DNA of 64,000 nt, from NCBI RefSeq assembly GCF_036227105.1, contig NZ_CP109434.1, positions 5,427,001-5,491,000 on the forward strand, in the 5' to 3' direction. Numbering within the stretch: position 1 is the stretch's first letter; each line of letters opens with the position of its first letter. The notes beneath the pieces are model-generated. The model was not told the origin of the DNA. It did no database searches and saw only the letters and a list, made by a program, of their open reading frames with translations. This document shows, in pieces, positions 14,384 to 23,399 of this stretch. A program made the translations under genes and the position numbers. This DNA is from Amycolatopsis sp. NBC_01488 (lineage in GTDB: Bacteria; Actinomycetota; Actinomycetes; Mycobacteriales; Pseudonocardiaceae).

Positions 14384-15229
14384 ATGTCGTTGACCCCCGC
14401 TGACGTGCATAACGTTGCGTTCAGCAAGCCGCCCATCGGCAAGAGGGGCTACAACGAGGACGAGGTGGACGCGTTCCTCGACCTGGTGGAGACCGAGCTG
14501 GCGCGCTTGATCGAAGACAACAACGAGCTGCGCCAGCAGATGGAGCAGCTCGACGCCGAGCTCGAGTCGACTCGTGGCGAGCTCGACAACGCCAAATCCG
14601 CGCCCCCGATGCGGGAAGAGCCGTCCCGGCGCCTCGCGCCGGTGCCGCCGCCGCAGTCCGCCATGGAGCAGACCCAGGCGCACTCGATGGTCGGCGACAG
14701 CACGGAGCCGAACGTGCAGGCGGCCAAGGTCCTCGGGCTCGCCCAGGAGATGGCCGACCGGCTGACCGCCGAGGCGAAGACCGAGTCCGACGGGATGCTG
14801 GCCGAGGCCCGCACCAAGTCCGAGCAGCTGCTCTCGGACGCCCGGGCGAAGTCCGACTCGATGGTCAACGAGGCGCGCACCCGCGTCGACACGATGCTGA
14901 ACGACGCGCGGACCCGGGCCGAGACGCTGGAGCGCCAGGCGCGCGACAAGGCGACGACGCTGGAGCGCGAGTCGCAGCGCAAGTACACCGAGACGATGAA
15001 CAGCCTCAACGCCGAGAAGGGCGGGCTGGGCAAGAAGATCGAAGAGCTGCGCACGATCGAGCGGGAGTACCGCACGAGGTTGCGCGGGTTCCTCGAGTCC
15101 CAGCTGCGCGAGCTCGACGACCGGGGCTCCGCGGCCCCCGCGTCGGCGTCCTCGAACTCCGGGCAGTCGTCCGGTTCCTCGAGCGGCGGCCAGGGCTACT
15201 CGTTCGGCCCGCGGGCCGAAGCGGGCTGA
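14384..15229 (+). CDS. wag31: Polar growth protein DivIVA/Wag31
   Basis: 281 residues. The membrane-binding N-terminal DivIVA domain (MSLTPADVHNVAFSKPPIGKRGYNEDEVDAFLD, landmark KPPIGKRGYNEDEVD) and first coiled coil are followed by a Pro-rich linker, then a long Ala/Glu/Arg coiled coil from about 105 to 245 with repeating EAxxKSE units. A Gly/Ser-rich tail ends the protein. Wag31 marks the cell poles and directs tip growth in actinobacteria. A hairpin terminator follows 12 bases after the stop, closing the division cluster. Confidence 0.97.
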   Translation: MSLTPADVHNVAFSKPPIGKRGYNEDEVDAFLDLVETELARLIEDNNELRQQMEQLDAELESTRGELDNAKSAPPMREEPSRRLAPVPPPQSAMEQTQAHSMVGDSTEPNVQAAKVLGLAQEMADRLTAEAKTESDGMLAEARTKSEQLLSDARAKSDSMVNEARTRVDTMLNDARTRAETLERQARDKATTLERESQRKYTETMNSLNAEKGGLGKKIEELRTIEREYRTRLRGFLESQLRELDDRGSAAPASASSNSGQSSGSSSGGQGYSFGPRAEAG

Positions 15230-15240
15230 GTTTCGTTCCG

Positions 15241-15277
15241 GGCCCTGCCTCGCCGGCACCAGCCGGCGGGGCGGGCC
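15241..15277 (+). terminator. Stem-loop terminator after wag31
   Basis: GGCCCTGCCTCGCCGGC (15241-15257) can pair with GCCGGCGGGGCGGGCC (15262-15277) around ACCA, with one bulge and one mismatch. It lies directly after the last gene of the division cluster. Confidence 0.75.
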
Positions 15278-15353
15278 ACGGTTCGGAGTCGATCCGGTAC
15301 CGCACGTGGGCGGGTCGACGGACGATCTTGCCCCGTTCGTGCTGTAATTCAGC

Positions 15354-15974
15354 GTGCTTTACATCGTGCTGGTACTGGTACTGGCGGCTCTGGGGTTGCT
15401 CGTCACCGCGTTGATCACGGCTTCTTCGCTGTGGGCGTGGGTTTCCATCGGCCTCTCGGTGCTGGCCGGGCTGATCCTGGTCGCCGACTGGCTGCGCCGC
15501 CGGCGGCGCGCCACGGCACCCGCCGAGCCGGCACCCGAAGAGCCCGCCGCCGAAGAGCCCGTCTCCGAGGAGTCCCCGGCGGAAGAAAAACCGGCGGAAG
15601 AAAAACCGGCCGAAGAGGAGCAGACCGTCCTCATCCCGGCGGCCGGTGATCTGGGTGATCCGGCCGACACGCCCGAGCCCGACGAGCCGATGGCGGCGGA
15701 ACCCGTCGCGGCCGCGGCCCCGGCCGAAACGAAGCCCGACCCCGAGACCGACCCGGGTGAGGAAGAGACCACGCCGGCCGACATCGCCGTCCTGGCCGAC
15801 CTCGAAGACGAGGTCGTGGTCGTCGACGAACACCCGCGCTACCACTTGACGACGTGCGTCTGGCTCGGCACGCGCGACACGATCCCGATCGGCGTCGGCG
15901 AGGCCCGTCAGCTCGGCTTCACCCCGTGTGACCGCTGCACCCCGGACGCGATCCTGGTGGCCGCCCACCGCTGA
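15354..15974 (+). CDS. Two-helix membrane protein with acidic linker and Cys-rich C-terminal motif
   Basis: 206 residues. Two N-terminal membrane helices (about 2-20 and 23-44) end in the basic DWLRRRRRA. An acidic Pro/Ala/Glu linker of about 90 residues contains near-perfect PAEEK repeats (a 15-base DNA repeat at 15585-15614). The C-terminal 45 residues carry a compact HxLTTC...CDRC motif (HPRYHLTTCVWLG, FTPCDRCTP) that looks like a small metal-binding site, reminiscent of Ada-type zinc knuckles. GTG 15354 is used; TGTAAT at 15343-15348 could be a -10 for a leaderless mRNA. Function unknown, but its place after the division cluster is worth noting. Confidence 0.75.
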   Translation: MLYIVLVLVLAALGLLVTALITASSLWAWVSIGLSVLAGLILVADWLRRRRRATAPAEPAPEEPAAEEPVSEESPAEEKPAEEKPAEEEQTVLIPAAGDLGDPADTPEPDEPMAAEPVAAAAPAETKPDPETDPGEEETTPADIAVLADLEDEVVVVDEHPRYHLTTCVWLGTRDTIPIGVGEARQLGFTPCDRCTPDAILVAAHR

Positions 15975-15984
15975 CGACCCGCCG

Positions 15985-16731
15985 TCAAGCGGCGAGGTCC
16001 GCCAAACCCAGGTGGGTGGCCAGCGCCCGCACCCCCGCCGGCGTCAGCTTCAGCGCGCGGTGAGCCCGCGCGCGCCGCTGGACCCAGCCCGCGTCCACGA
16101 ACCGGGCCGCGACGGCCGCGCCCAGTGCGCCCGCCAGGTGGTGGCGCTGCTCGCTCCAGTCCAGGCAGAACTTCAGCAGCGGACGGCGTCCGGCCGCCGC
16201 CGCGTCCAGGTCCACGCCCAGCGAGGCGAACACCGAAGGCGCCGCCGGACCCAGCGTGTACGGGTGTTCGCGCAGCGGAGCCGAAATCCGGTCGCCCGGC
16301 CGCCGTCGCGTGTCGGACGCCCCGGCCAGCGCACCCCGCTCGAGCAGCGCCGACGTCACCGCGACCCCGAGCCGGCCCGCCAGGTGGTCGTAGCACGTCC
16401 GGGCCGTGCGCAACGCCTCCGCGCGTGTGCCCTCGCGCAGCGAGGACACCGGCTGCGCCGGCGAGAACCGCGCCAGCGTTTCCAGCAGCTCGGCGGTGTC
16501 CGGGCCGGCCAGCCGGTAGAACCGGTGCCGTCCCGATTTCTCGGCGACGACCAGGCCCGCCGCCCGCAGCTTCGCCAGGTGCGCGCTGACACCCTGCGCG
16601 GACAGCCGGGCTTCGGCCGCCAGCACGGACGCCGCCAGCGCCCGGCCGTCGGCGAGCGCGAGCAGCACGCGGACCCGCGCCGGGTCCGCGAACAGCGCCG
16701 CGGTGCGGGCGATGTCGGCGTCGCCTTCCAT
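15985..16731 (-). CDS. ArsR-family regulator with long C-terminal domain
   Basis: 248 residues. A winged HTH (LFADPARVRVLLALADGRAL, ARLSAQGVSAHLAKLRAAGLV, EKSGRHRFYRL) precedes a C-terminal domain of about 150 residues with the landmarks RTCYDHLAGRLGVAV and FCLDWSEQRHHLAGALG. The same C-terminal landmarks occur in the ArsR gene at 23.4 kb, so the two are paralogues. It diverges from an MFS pump 64 bases away and is the likely regulator of that pump. ATG 16731 gives the standard HTH start. Cys and His residues in the C-terminal motif could bind a metal or act as a redox sensor, but the ligand is unknown. Confidence 0.85.
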   Translation of the reverse strand: MEGDADIARTAALFADPARVRVLLALADGRALAASVLAAEARLSAQGVSAHLAKLRAAGLVVAEKSGRHRFYRLAGPDTAELLETLARFSPAQPVSSLREGTRAEALRTARTCYDHLAGRLGVAVTSALLERGALAGASDTRRRPGDRISAPLREHPYTLGPAAPSVFASLGVDLDAAAAGRRPLLKFCLDWSEQRHHLAGALGAAVAARFVDAGWVQRRARAHRALKLTPAGVRALATHLGLADLAA

Positions 16732-16795
16732 ACCTCCAGGATGCGCCCGGCACACTTCCACCGCGACGGAAGCGTCCGCGCGGTCCACTGGGGAC

Positions 16796-18127
16796 ATGCG
16801 TTCCGCACTCCTCGTCACCATGTGCGCCGGGATGTTCCTCGTGCAGCTGGACGTCACGGTCGTCAACGTCGCCCTGCCCGCCATCGGCGCGGACCTGCAC
16901 GGCGGCCTCGCGGCACTGCAGTGGGTGGTGGACGGCTACTCCGTCGTCCTGGCCGCGCTGCTGCTCACCGGCGGCGCGCTCGGCGACGTCTTCGGCCACC
17001 GCCGGGTCGTCCTCGCGGGCTTCGTCGTGTTCGGCGCGGCGTCGGCCGCGTGTGGGCTCGCCGGGGCGGCACCGTGGCTCGTCGCCGCCCGAGCCGGGCA
17101 GGGCCTGGGTGCCGCGTTGCTGCTGCCCGGCACGCTCGCCGTGATCACCAACGCCTACCCGGGACACGCGGAGCGCGCGCGGGCCCTCGGCAGCTGGGCC
17201 GGGGTGTCCGCGCTGGCGCTGGCGGCGGGCCCGGTGCTCGGCGGCGCCGTCGTGTCCGCGGCGGGCTGGCGGCCGGTGTTCTGGCTCAACGTCCCGATCG
17301 TGCTAGCGGCCGCCGTTGCGACCCGGCGGCTCGTACCGCGCGGCGACCGCGCGCCCGGCCGGCGGGTCGACGTCGCCGGGGTGGCGACCGCCGCGCCTGC
17401 CCTCGGCGCCGGCGTCTACGCGGTCATCGGCGGGAACGTGGTGGCCGCGGTGGTGGCGGTCGTTGCGCTGGCCGCCTTCCTGGCCGTCGAGCGCCGGTCC
17501 GCCGACCCGATGCTGCCGTTGGACGTCGCACGGCGGACGGCGGGCGCGAACTTCGTCGCCGTGGCGATGAACTTCGTCGGCATCGGCGCGATGCTCGTGC
17601 TGACGCTCTACCTTCAGGGCGTGCGCCACGCGTCGCCGTTGCGAGCCGGGCTCGAGGTGCTGCCGCTGTTCGGACCGCTCTCGGTGCTGGCGCCGATCGC
17701 GGGGCGGCTGACCGGCCGGTTCGGGCCGCGCCCGCTGATGGTCTCCGGACTCGCCCTGGGCGCGCTCGGCATGCTGAACCTGGTGCGGCTCACCGAAAAC
17801 AGCGGTTACGCGGACCTCCTGCCGACGCTGCTCGGGCTCGGCGTCGGGATGGGCCTGCTGACGACGGCGGTGGTGACGGCCGCGGTCGGCGGCATCCCGC
17901 CCGAGCGCGCCGGCGTCGCCAGCGGCATCAACAACACCGCCCGCCAGGCCGGCGGCGCCCTCGGCGTCGCGGTGCTCGGCGCGGTCGCCGGCGAGCCGGG
18001 CGGCGGGTTCGTCACGGGCCTGCACGGGGCCGGGCTGATCGCGGCGGCGTTGTGGCTGGTGGCGATCGGCGTGACGCTGACCGGGGTACGTGCCCCTCGT
18101 GACAACCGGGTTGCGCGGGCCGGTTAA
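16796..18127 (+). CDS. MFS drug efflux transporter (DHA2/EmrB-like)
   Basis: 443 residues, fully polytopic. The N-terminal FLVQLDVTVVNVALPAIG segment with motif D1-like Asp, ALQWVVDGYSVVLAALLL, motif A (GALGDVFGHRRV) and motif C-like GPVLGGAVV are those of the QacA/EmrB type. It is slightly short for a 14-TM member. It diverges from the ArsR-type regulator. The intergenic CTTCC-N8-GGAAG (16755-16772) is a possible operator half-pair. ileS follows downstream but behind its own T-box leader. Confidence 0.9.
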   Translation: MRSALLVTMCAGMFLVQLDVTVVNVALPAIGADLHGGLAALQWVVDGYSVVLAALLLTGGALGDVFGHRRVVLAGFVVFGAASAACGLAGAAPWLVAARAGQGLGAALLLPGTLAVITNAYPGHAERARALGSWAGVSALALAAGPVLGGAVVSAAGWRPVFWLNVPIVLAAAVATRRLVPRGDRAPGRRVDVAGVATAAPALGAGVYAVIGGNVVAAVVAVVALAAFLAVERRSADPMLPLDVARRTAGANFVAVAMNFVGIGAMLVLTLYLQGVRHASPLRAGLEVLPLFGPLSVLAPIAGRLTGRFGPRPLMVSGLALGALGMLNLVRLTENSGYADLLPTLLGLGVGMGLLTTAVVTAAVGGIPPERAGVASGINNTARQAGGALGVAVLGAVAGEPGGGFVTGLHGAGLIAAALWLVAIGVTLTGVRAPRDNRVARAG

Positions 18128-18139
18128 CCTGGTACCAGC

Positions 18140-18345
18140 AAGGCGTCGATCCGGCCATCACCGGGGAGCCTCCGGAAGAACCGAGCGCCACGCTCTCAGT
18201 AGAACCGGACGGGTGCGGCCCGTGACAGCCGTCGAACGAGCGGCCCGGCAGCGTCACCGCCGGGCAAGCGGGGTGGTACCGCGGTGCGCCGCCAGGCGTT
18301 TCGTCCCCGTGTGGGTGACCGGGAGCCGGTCGTCCGTACGAGAGC
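18140..18345 (+). promoter_or_regulatory. Ultrashort-stem-I T-box leader of ileS
   Basis: A short hairpin CCGG-CCATCA-CCGG (18151-18164) shows the Ile codon ATC at 18157-18159 in its loop, acting as the specifier. The T-box core GGGTGGTACCGCGG (18271-18284) holds the TGG that pairs with the uncharged tRNA 3' end. No large stem I is present, which is the actinobacterial ultrashort class known from ileS of Mycobacterium and Nocardia, where control is translational. The ribosome-binding GAGGAG (18353-18358) lies just after the element, consistent with sequestration of that site. Confidence 0.88.
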
Positions 18346-18366
18346 GACGAACCGAGGAGCACCGGG

Positions 18367-21300
18367 ATGTACCCCCAGGCCCACTTCGACGACAGCGCGG
18401 GCGTTCCGTCGCAGCCGTCCTTCCCCGCGCTGGAGAAGCAGGTCCTCGCCTACTGGGAGACGGACCGGACGTTCCAGGCGAGCATCGACGCGCGTCCCGC
18501 GGGCGAGCACGGCGACAACGAGTACGTCTTCTACGACGGCCCGCCGTTCGCCAACGGCCTGCCGCACTACGGCCACCTCCTCACCGGGTACGTCAAGGAC
18601 CTGGTGCCGCGCTACCAGACGATGAAGGGCCGCAAAGTCGAGCGCCGCTTCGGCTGGGACACCCACGGCCTGCCCGCCGAGCTGGAAGCCATGCGCCAGC
18701 TCGGGATCACGGAGAAGGCCGAGATCGAAGAGATGGGCATCGCGAAGTTCAACGAGGCTTCGCGCGAGTCCGTCCTGCGCTACACGAGCGAGTGGCGCGA
18801 GTACGTCACCCGCCAGGCCCGCTGGGTCGACTTCGACAACGACTACAAGACGCTCGACGTCACCTACATGGAGTCGGTGCTCTGGGCGTTCAAGCGCCTG
18901 TGGGACAAGGGACTCGTCTACGAGGGCTACCGCGTCCTGCCCTACTGCTGGCGCGACGAGACGCCGCTGTCCAACCACGAGCTGCGGATGGACGACGACG
19001 TCTACCAGAACCGGCAGGACCCGGCCGTCACCGTCGGCTTCCGGTTGCAGGGCAACGACAACGACAGTGCCGAACTTGACGGCACCTACCTGCTGATCTG
19101 GACGACGACGCCGTGGACGCTGCCGTCGAACCTCGCCACCGCCGTGCACCCCGAAGTCCGGTACGTCGTCGTCGAGAGCGAGAACTTCCCCGGCAAGCGG
19201 TTCCTGCTCGCCGAAGCGCGCGTCGCCGCGTACGCGCGCGAACTCGGCGAAGAGCCGACGGTCGTCGCGCACTACACCGGCACGCAGCTGCTCGGAACCC
19301 GTTACGCGCCACCGTTCCCGTACTTCGTGGGCACGGAGAACGCGCACCGGGTGCTGGCCGCGGACTACGTCACGACCGAAGACGGCACCGGGGTCGTGCA
19401 CATCGCGCCCGCCTACGGTGAAGAGGACAAGGTCGTCACCGACGCGGCCGGCATCACCCCGGTGACGCCGGTCGACGCGCAGGGCAAGTTCGACTCGACC
19501 GTGCCGGACTACACCGGCCAGCAGGTGTTCGACGCCAACCCGAACATCATCCGCGACCTGAAGAACGGCACGGGTTCCGCAGCCGAGCAGGGCGCGCTGC
19601 TGCTGCGCCACGAGACCTACGACCACCCGTACCCGCACTGCTGGCGCTGCCGCAACCCGTTGATCTACCGCGCGGTGTCGTCGTGGTTCGTCGCGGTGAC
19701 GCAGTTCAAGGACCGGATGGTCGAGCTGAACCAGCAGATCACCTGGTACCCGGAGAACGTCAAGGACGGCCAGTTCGGCAAGTGGCTGGAGAACGCGCGG
19801 GACTGGTCGGTCTCGCGCAACCGCTACTTCGGCACACCGATCCCGGTGTGGCAGTCGGACGACCCGGCGTACCCGCGCACCGACGTCTACGGCTCGCTCG
19901 ACGAGCTGGAGGCGGACTTCGGCGTGCGGCTGGACAACCTGCACCGGCCCTACATCGACGAGCTGACCCGGCCGAACCCGGACGACCCGACCGGGAACTC
20001 GACCATGCGCCGCGTCCCGGACGTCCTCGACGTCTGGTTCGACTCGGGCTCGATGCCGTATGCCCAGGTGCACTACCCGTTCGAGAACGCCGACTGGTTC
20101 GAGCACCACTACCCGAGCGACTTCATCGTCGAGTACATCGGGCAGACGCGCGGCTGGTTCTACCTGCTGCACGTGCTCGCGACGGCGCTGTTCGACCGGC
20201 CGGCGTTCCGCACCTGCGTCTCGCACGGCATCGTGCTGGGCTCCGATGGCGCGAAGATGTCCAAGTCGCTGCGCAACTACCCGGACGTCAACGAGGTCTT
20301 CGAGCGCGACGGCTCCGACGCCATGCGCTGGTACCTGATGGCGAGTCCGATCCTGCGCGGCGGCAACCTGGTCGTCACCGACAAGGGCATCCGCGACGCC
20401 GTCCGCCAGGCCGTGCTGCCGCTGTGGAACTCGTACTACTTCCTCGCGCTGTACGCGAACGCCGAGGGCGTCGAAGGCCAGTGGCGCACGGATTCGCCGA
20501 ACGTACTGGACCGGTACGTCCTGGCGAAGACGCACGAGCTGGTCACCGACGTCGAGTACGCGATGGACCACTACGACGTCGCGGGCGCGTGCCAGACCGT
20601 GCGGGACTTCCTCGAGGTCCTCACGAACTGGTACGTCCGCCGCTCCCGGGACCGGTTCTGGGCCGGTGACCAGGACGCGATCGACACGCTGCACACCGTG
20701 CTGGAGGTGACGTCGCGGGTGGCGGCGCCGCTGCTGCCGCTGACCGCCGAGGTCGTCTGGCGCGGCCTCACCGGCGGCCGTTCGGTGCACCTGACCGACT
20801 GGCCGAACGCGAACGACCTGCCCGCGGACGCGGCGCTGGTCACCGCGATGGACCGGGTGCGGCAGGTGGCGTCGTCGGCGCTTTCGCTGCGCAAGGCGAA
20901 CAAGCTGCGCGTGCGGCTGCCGCTGTCGTCGCTGGTCGTGGCGGCCGAGGACGCCGAGTCGCTGGCGCCCTTCGCCGACATCCTGCGCGACGAGGTGAAC
21001 GTCAAGGCGGTCGAGCTGACCACCGACGTCGCCGCGCACGGCGGGTTCGAGGTCGCGGTGAACGCCCGCGCGGCCGGCCCGCGGCTGGGCAAGGACGTCC
21101 AGACCGTGATCAAGGCCGTCAAGGCGGGCGACTGGTCGTTCCAGGGCGGCGCCGTGGTCGCGGCCGGGATCGCGTTGCACGAAGGCGAGTTCGAGCGGCG
21201 GCTCGTCGCGAAGGGCGGCGGCGCGGCGGCGGAGCTGCCCGGCGGGTCCGGGCTGGTCCTCATCGACACCGAGGTGACTCCCGAGCTGGCGGCCGAAGGC

Positions 21301-21543
21301 CTGGTCCGCGACCTGGTCCGGGTCGTGCAGCAGGCGCGTCGCGACGCCGGGCTCGATGTCGCCGACCGGATCTCGCTGACCGTGGACGCACCTGCCGAGA
21401 TCGTCGAGGCGGCTCGGACGCACGAGAAGTTCCTGGCGTCGGAGACGCTGGCGACGTCGGTGACCCACGCCCCGGTGGCCGACGGGTCCGCGGGCACGGT
21501 CGGCGACGGCACGAAGGTCACGGTCGCGGTCGCGAAGGCCTGA
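18367..21543 (+). CDS. ileS: Isoleucyl-tRNA synthetase
   Basis: 1058 residues, the length of the longer (eukaryote-like, IleRS2-type) class. The HIGH motif reads PHYGH (residues 66-70, in PPFANGLPHYGHLLTG), KMSKS is at 630-634 (DGAKMSKSLRNYP), and the editing domain and anticodon-binding region are complete. There is no C-terminal zinc finger of the IleRS1 type. It charges tRNA-Ile with isoleucine. Expression is controlled by the T-box leader directly upstream, and a strong hairpin follows the stop. Confidence 0.97.
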   Translation: MYPQAHFDDSAGVPSQPSFPALEKQVLAYWETDRTFQASIDARPAGEHGDNEYVFYDGPPFANGLPHYGHLLTGYVKDLVPRYQTMKGRKVERRFGWDTHGLPAELEAMRQLGITEKAEIEEMGIAKFNEASRESVLRYTSEWREYVTRQARWVDFDNDYKTLDVTYMESVLWAFKRLWDKGLVYEGYRVLPYCWRDETPLSNHELRMDDDVYQNRQDPAVTVGFRLQGNDNDSAELDGTYLLIWTTTPWTLPSNLATAVHPEVRYVVVESENFPGKRFLLAEARVAAYARELGEEPTVVAHYTGTQLLGTRYAPPFPYFVGTENAHRVLAADYVTTEDGTGVVHIAPAYGEEDKVVTDAAGITPVTPVDAQGKFDSTVPDYTGQQVFDANPNIIRDLKNGTGSAAEQGALLLRHETYDHPYPHCWRCRNPLIYRAVSSWFVAVTQFKDRMVELNQQITWYPENVKDGQFGKWLENARDWSVSRNRYFGTPIPVWQSDDPAYPRTDVYGSLDELEADFGVRLDNLHRPYIDELTRPNPDDPTGNSTMRRVPDVLDVWFDSGSMPYAQVHYPFENADWFEHHYPSDFIVEYIGQTRGWFYLLHVLATALFDRPAFRTCVSHGIVLGSDGAKMSKSLRNYPDVNEVFERDGSDAMRWYLMASPILRGGNLVVTDKGIRDAVRQAVLPLWNSYYFLALYANAEGVEGQWRTDSPNVLDRYVLAKTHELVTDVEYAMDHYDVAGACQTVRDFLEVLTNWYVRRSRDRFWAGDQDAIDTLHTVLEVTSRVAAPLLPLTAEVVWRGLTGGRSVHLTDWPNANDLPADAALVTAMDRVRQVASSALSLRKANKLRVRLPLSSLVVAAEDAESLAPFADILRDEVNVKAVELTTDVAAHGGFEVAVNARAAGPRLGKDVQTVIKAVKAGDWSFQGGAVVAAGIALHEGEFERRLVAKGGGAAAELPGGSGLVLIDTEVTPELAAEGLVRDLVRVVQQARRDAGLDVADRISLTVDAPAEIVEAARTHEKFLASETLATSVTHAPVADGSAGTVGDGTKVTVAVAKA

Positions 21544-21547
21544 TCGC

Positions 21548-21587
21548 CGGGGTGGCCGGTAGGGTGAGAACCCGACTGGCCACCCCG
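21548..21587 (+). terminator. Terminator after ileS
   Basis: CGGGGTGGCC (21548-21557) and GGCCACCCCG (21578-21587) are perfect 10-bp complements. The 20-base loop holds a smaller GGGT/ACCC hairpin. Confidence 0.75.
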
Positions 21588-21628
21588 ACGGTTCGGGGGC
21601 GGCTTCCTTGGGGGAGGGGATCGCGCAA

Positions 21629-23254
21629 ATGAGTCCTGCCAAGAGACGCGGCGTCCTGATCGGCGGCGCGCTGCTCGTCGTCGCGGTCGTGGTGGCGGCG
21701 TTCTTCGTGCTGAACGGCGGCGGATCGACGCCGGAAGCCGAAGCCGGGGCGACGAGCGTCGAGAGCCCGGGCGCGATCGACCCGCATTCGGCGATCACCG
21801 AGTACCTGCAGGACCTGTCCGAGAACAACACCGACGCGGCGAGCCGGCTGACCGACGCCGCCCCGGCGGCCGCGGTGGCCCTGCGGGACGCGCGGAACAC
21901 GCTGAACCCCTCTTCGCTGACGGCCAAGCTGACCGTCCTGCAGCCGACCCCGGCCGGGGCGACGCAGACCGGCGGGACGTTCAGCTTCGCGTGGACGCTG
22001 AAGCCGGGCAAGGTCTGGACCTACGACGTCACGTTCCAGCTGACCCAGGCCGGCGGGAAGTGGCTCGTGCACTGGGCGCCGTCGCTGCTGCACCCGAAGC
22101 TGGAGGCGGGGCAGCGGCTGGTGATCAGCACGGCCGTGCAGGACACGACGGCGGTGGCCGACCGCGACGGCAAGCCGCTGCTGATCAGCGGATCCGGTGG
22201 CCTGCGCGCGGTGGACGGCGATCCGGCGCCGCTGCTGCGTTCGGCGCTCACCGGGCAGGTCACCGCCGCGTCCGGGGGCGGCTTCGCCGTCGAGCGCGTC
22301 GACACCAGTGGGAAGAGCCTGGAGACGCTGTTCGGGAAGGCGTCGGCCGAAGGCGCGCCGGCTCTGGTGTCGAGCCTGAGCCTGGCCGCGCAGAACTCCG
22401 CGCAGGCCGCGGTGAACAGCTTCAAGGGCTCGGCCATGATGGTCGCGCTCGACGCCGGGTCGGGCGACATCCTGGCCGTGGCGCAGAACGCGGCCGCGGG
22501 GACCACGCCCAAGGCGCTCAACGGGCTGTACGAGCCCGGTTCGTCGTTCAAGATCGCGACGTCGGTCGCCGCGATCCAGCAGAGCGGCCTGACCGCGGGC
22601 TCGCCGGTCGACTGCCCCGGCGTCGCGACGATCGGCACGCGGACGGTCCGGAACGAAGGCTTCGAGCTGGGCGCGACGAACCTGCAGACGGCGTTCGCGC
22701 GGTCCTGCAACACGACGTTCGGCCAGCTCGCGCTGGACCTCCCGGCCGACGGGCTGGTGAAGGCCGCGAACGAGCTGGGCCTCAACGCCGACTACGAGAT
22801 CCCGGGGATCAACACCGAGCTGGGCAAGGTCGAGCCCGCGGCGAGCAAGGACGAGCAGGTCGAAGACGGGTTCGGCCAGGGCCGCATCCAGGCCAGCTGC
22901 CTCGGCGGCGCGCTGGTGGCCGCGACGGTCGCGTCCGGCAAGGCGATCACGCCGCGGCTGTGGCACGAACTGGATACGCAGGTGGTGAAGGGCTACTCGC
23001 CGCCGCCCGCGGCGGTGCTCGGCCAGGTGCGGACGATGATGCGCGCGGTGGTGACCAGCGGAACGGGCCGCGCCGCGGCAGGCGCGGGCGCGGTGTTCGG
23101 CAAGACGGGCACGGCCCAGTTCGGCGACGGTTCGAACGCCACGGGCTGGTTCGTCGGTTACCGCGGCAACGTCGCGTTCGCGGTGGTCCTGGAGAACTCG
23201 AACGACTCGGGCCCCGCGGTCGCCCTCGCCGCCAAGTTCCTGAAGGCCCTCTGA
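21629..23254 (+). CDS. Class B penicillin-binding protein (transpeptidase) with NTF2-like N-terminal domain
   Basis: 541 residues. One N-terminal signal anchor (VLIGGALLVVAVVVAAFFVL) is followed by a MecA-N/NTF2-like domain (about 55-150), a dimerisation region, and the transpeptidase domain with SSFK at 305-308 (Ser305 nucleophile), SCN at 359-361 and KTG at 492-494. It cross-links peptidoglycan outside the membrane and resembles PBP-lipo/Rv2864c in layout. A TTG at 21608 is in frame, but ATG 21629 follows GGGGAGGGG at good spacing and is preferred. The gene is monocistronic between the ileS terminator and a repeat-bearing gap. Confidence 0.92.
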   Translation: MSPAKRRGVLIGGALLVVAVVVAAFFVLNGGGSTPEAEAGATSVESPGAIDPHSAITEYLQDLSENNTDAASRLTDAAPAAAVALRDARNTLNPSSLTAKLTVLQPTPAGATQTGGTFSFAWTLKPGKVWTYDVTFQLTQAGGKWLVHWAPSLLHPKLEAGQRLVISTAVQDTTAVADRDGKPLLISGSGGLRAVDGDPAPLLRSALTGQVTAASGGGFAVERVDTSGKSLETLFGKASAEGAPALVSSLSLAAQNSAQAAVNSFKGSAMMVALDAGSGDILAVAQNAAAGTTPKALNGLYEPGSSFKIATSVAAIQQSGLTAGSPVDCPGVATIGTRTVRNEGFELGATNLQTAFARSCNTTFGQLALDLPADGLVKAANELGLNADYEIPGINTELGKVEPAASKDEQVEDGFGQGRIQASCLGGALVAATVASGKAITPRLWHELDTQVVKGYSPPPAAVLGQVRTMMRAVVTSGTGRAAAGAGAVFGKTGTAQFGDGSNATGWFVGYRGNVAFAVVLENSNDSGPAVALAAKFLKAL

Positions 23255-23290
23255 CCCAGCGGGTCGGCTCGCGTATCCAAAGGGTCGGCC

Positions 23291-23353
23291 CGTGAGCCGA
23301 CCGTCCAGGTACGTGAGCCGATTGTGCGGGTACGTGAGCCGACCGTTCCGGTC
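23291..23353 (+). repeat. Three tandem 21-bp units after the PBP gene
   Basis: CGTGAGCCGA recurs at 23291, 23312 and 23333, exactly 21 bases apart, each followed by a variable half. An inverted copy of the core (TCGGCTCGCG, 23264-23273) lies just upstream, near the PBP stop. The array sits in the 145-base gap before the ArsR gene. Confidence 0.75.
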
Positions 23354-23399
23354 GGAAGGTTCGGCGGCGGGCGAAGCGACGCCGCCGTACCGTGGGCGC

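Noticed and set aside
18196..22011. A 1271-residue minus-strand frame over ileS
   Set aside because: Same GC artefact; the plus strand encodes an unambiguous IleRS.
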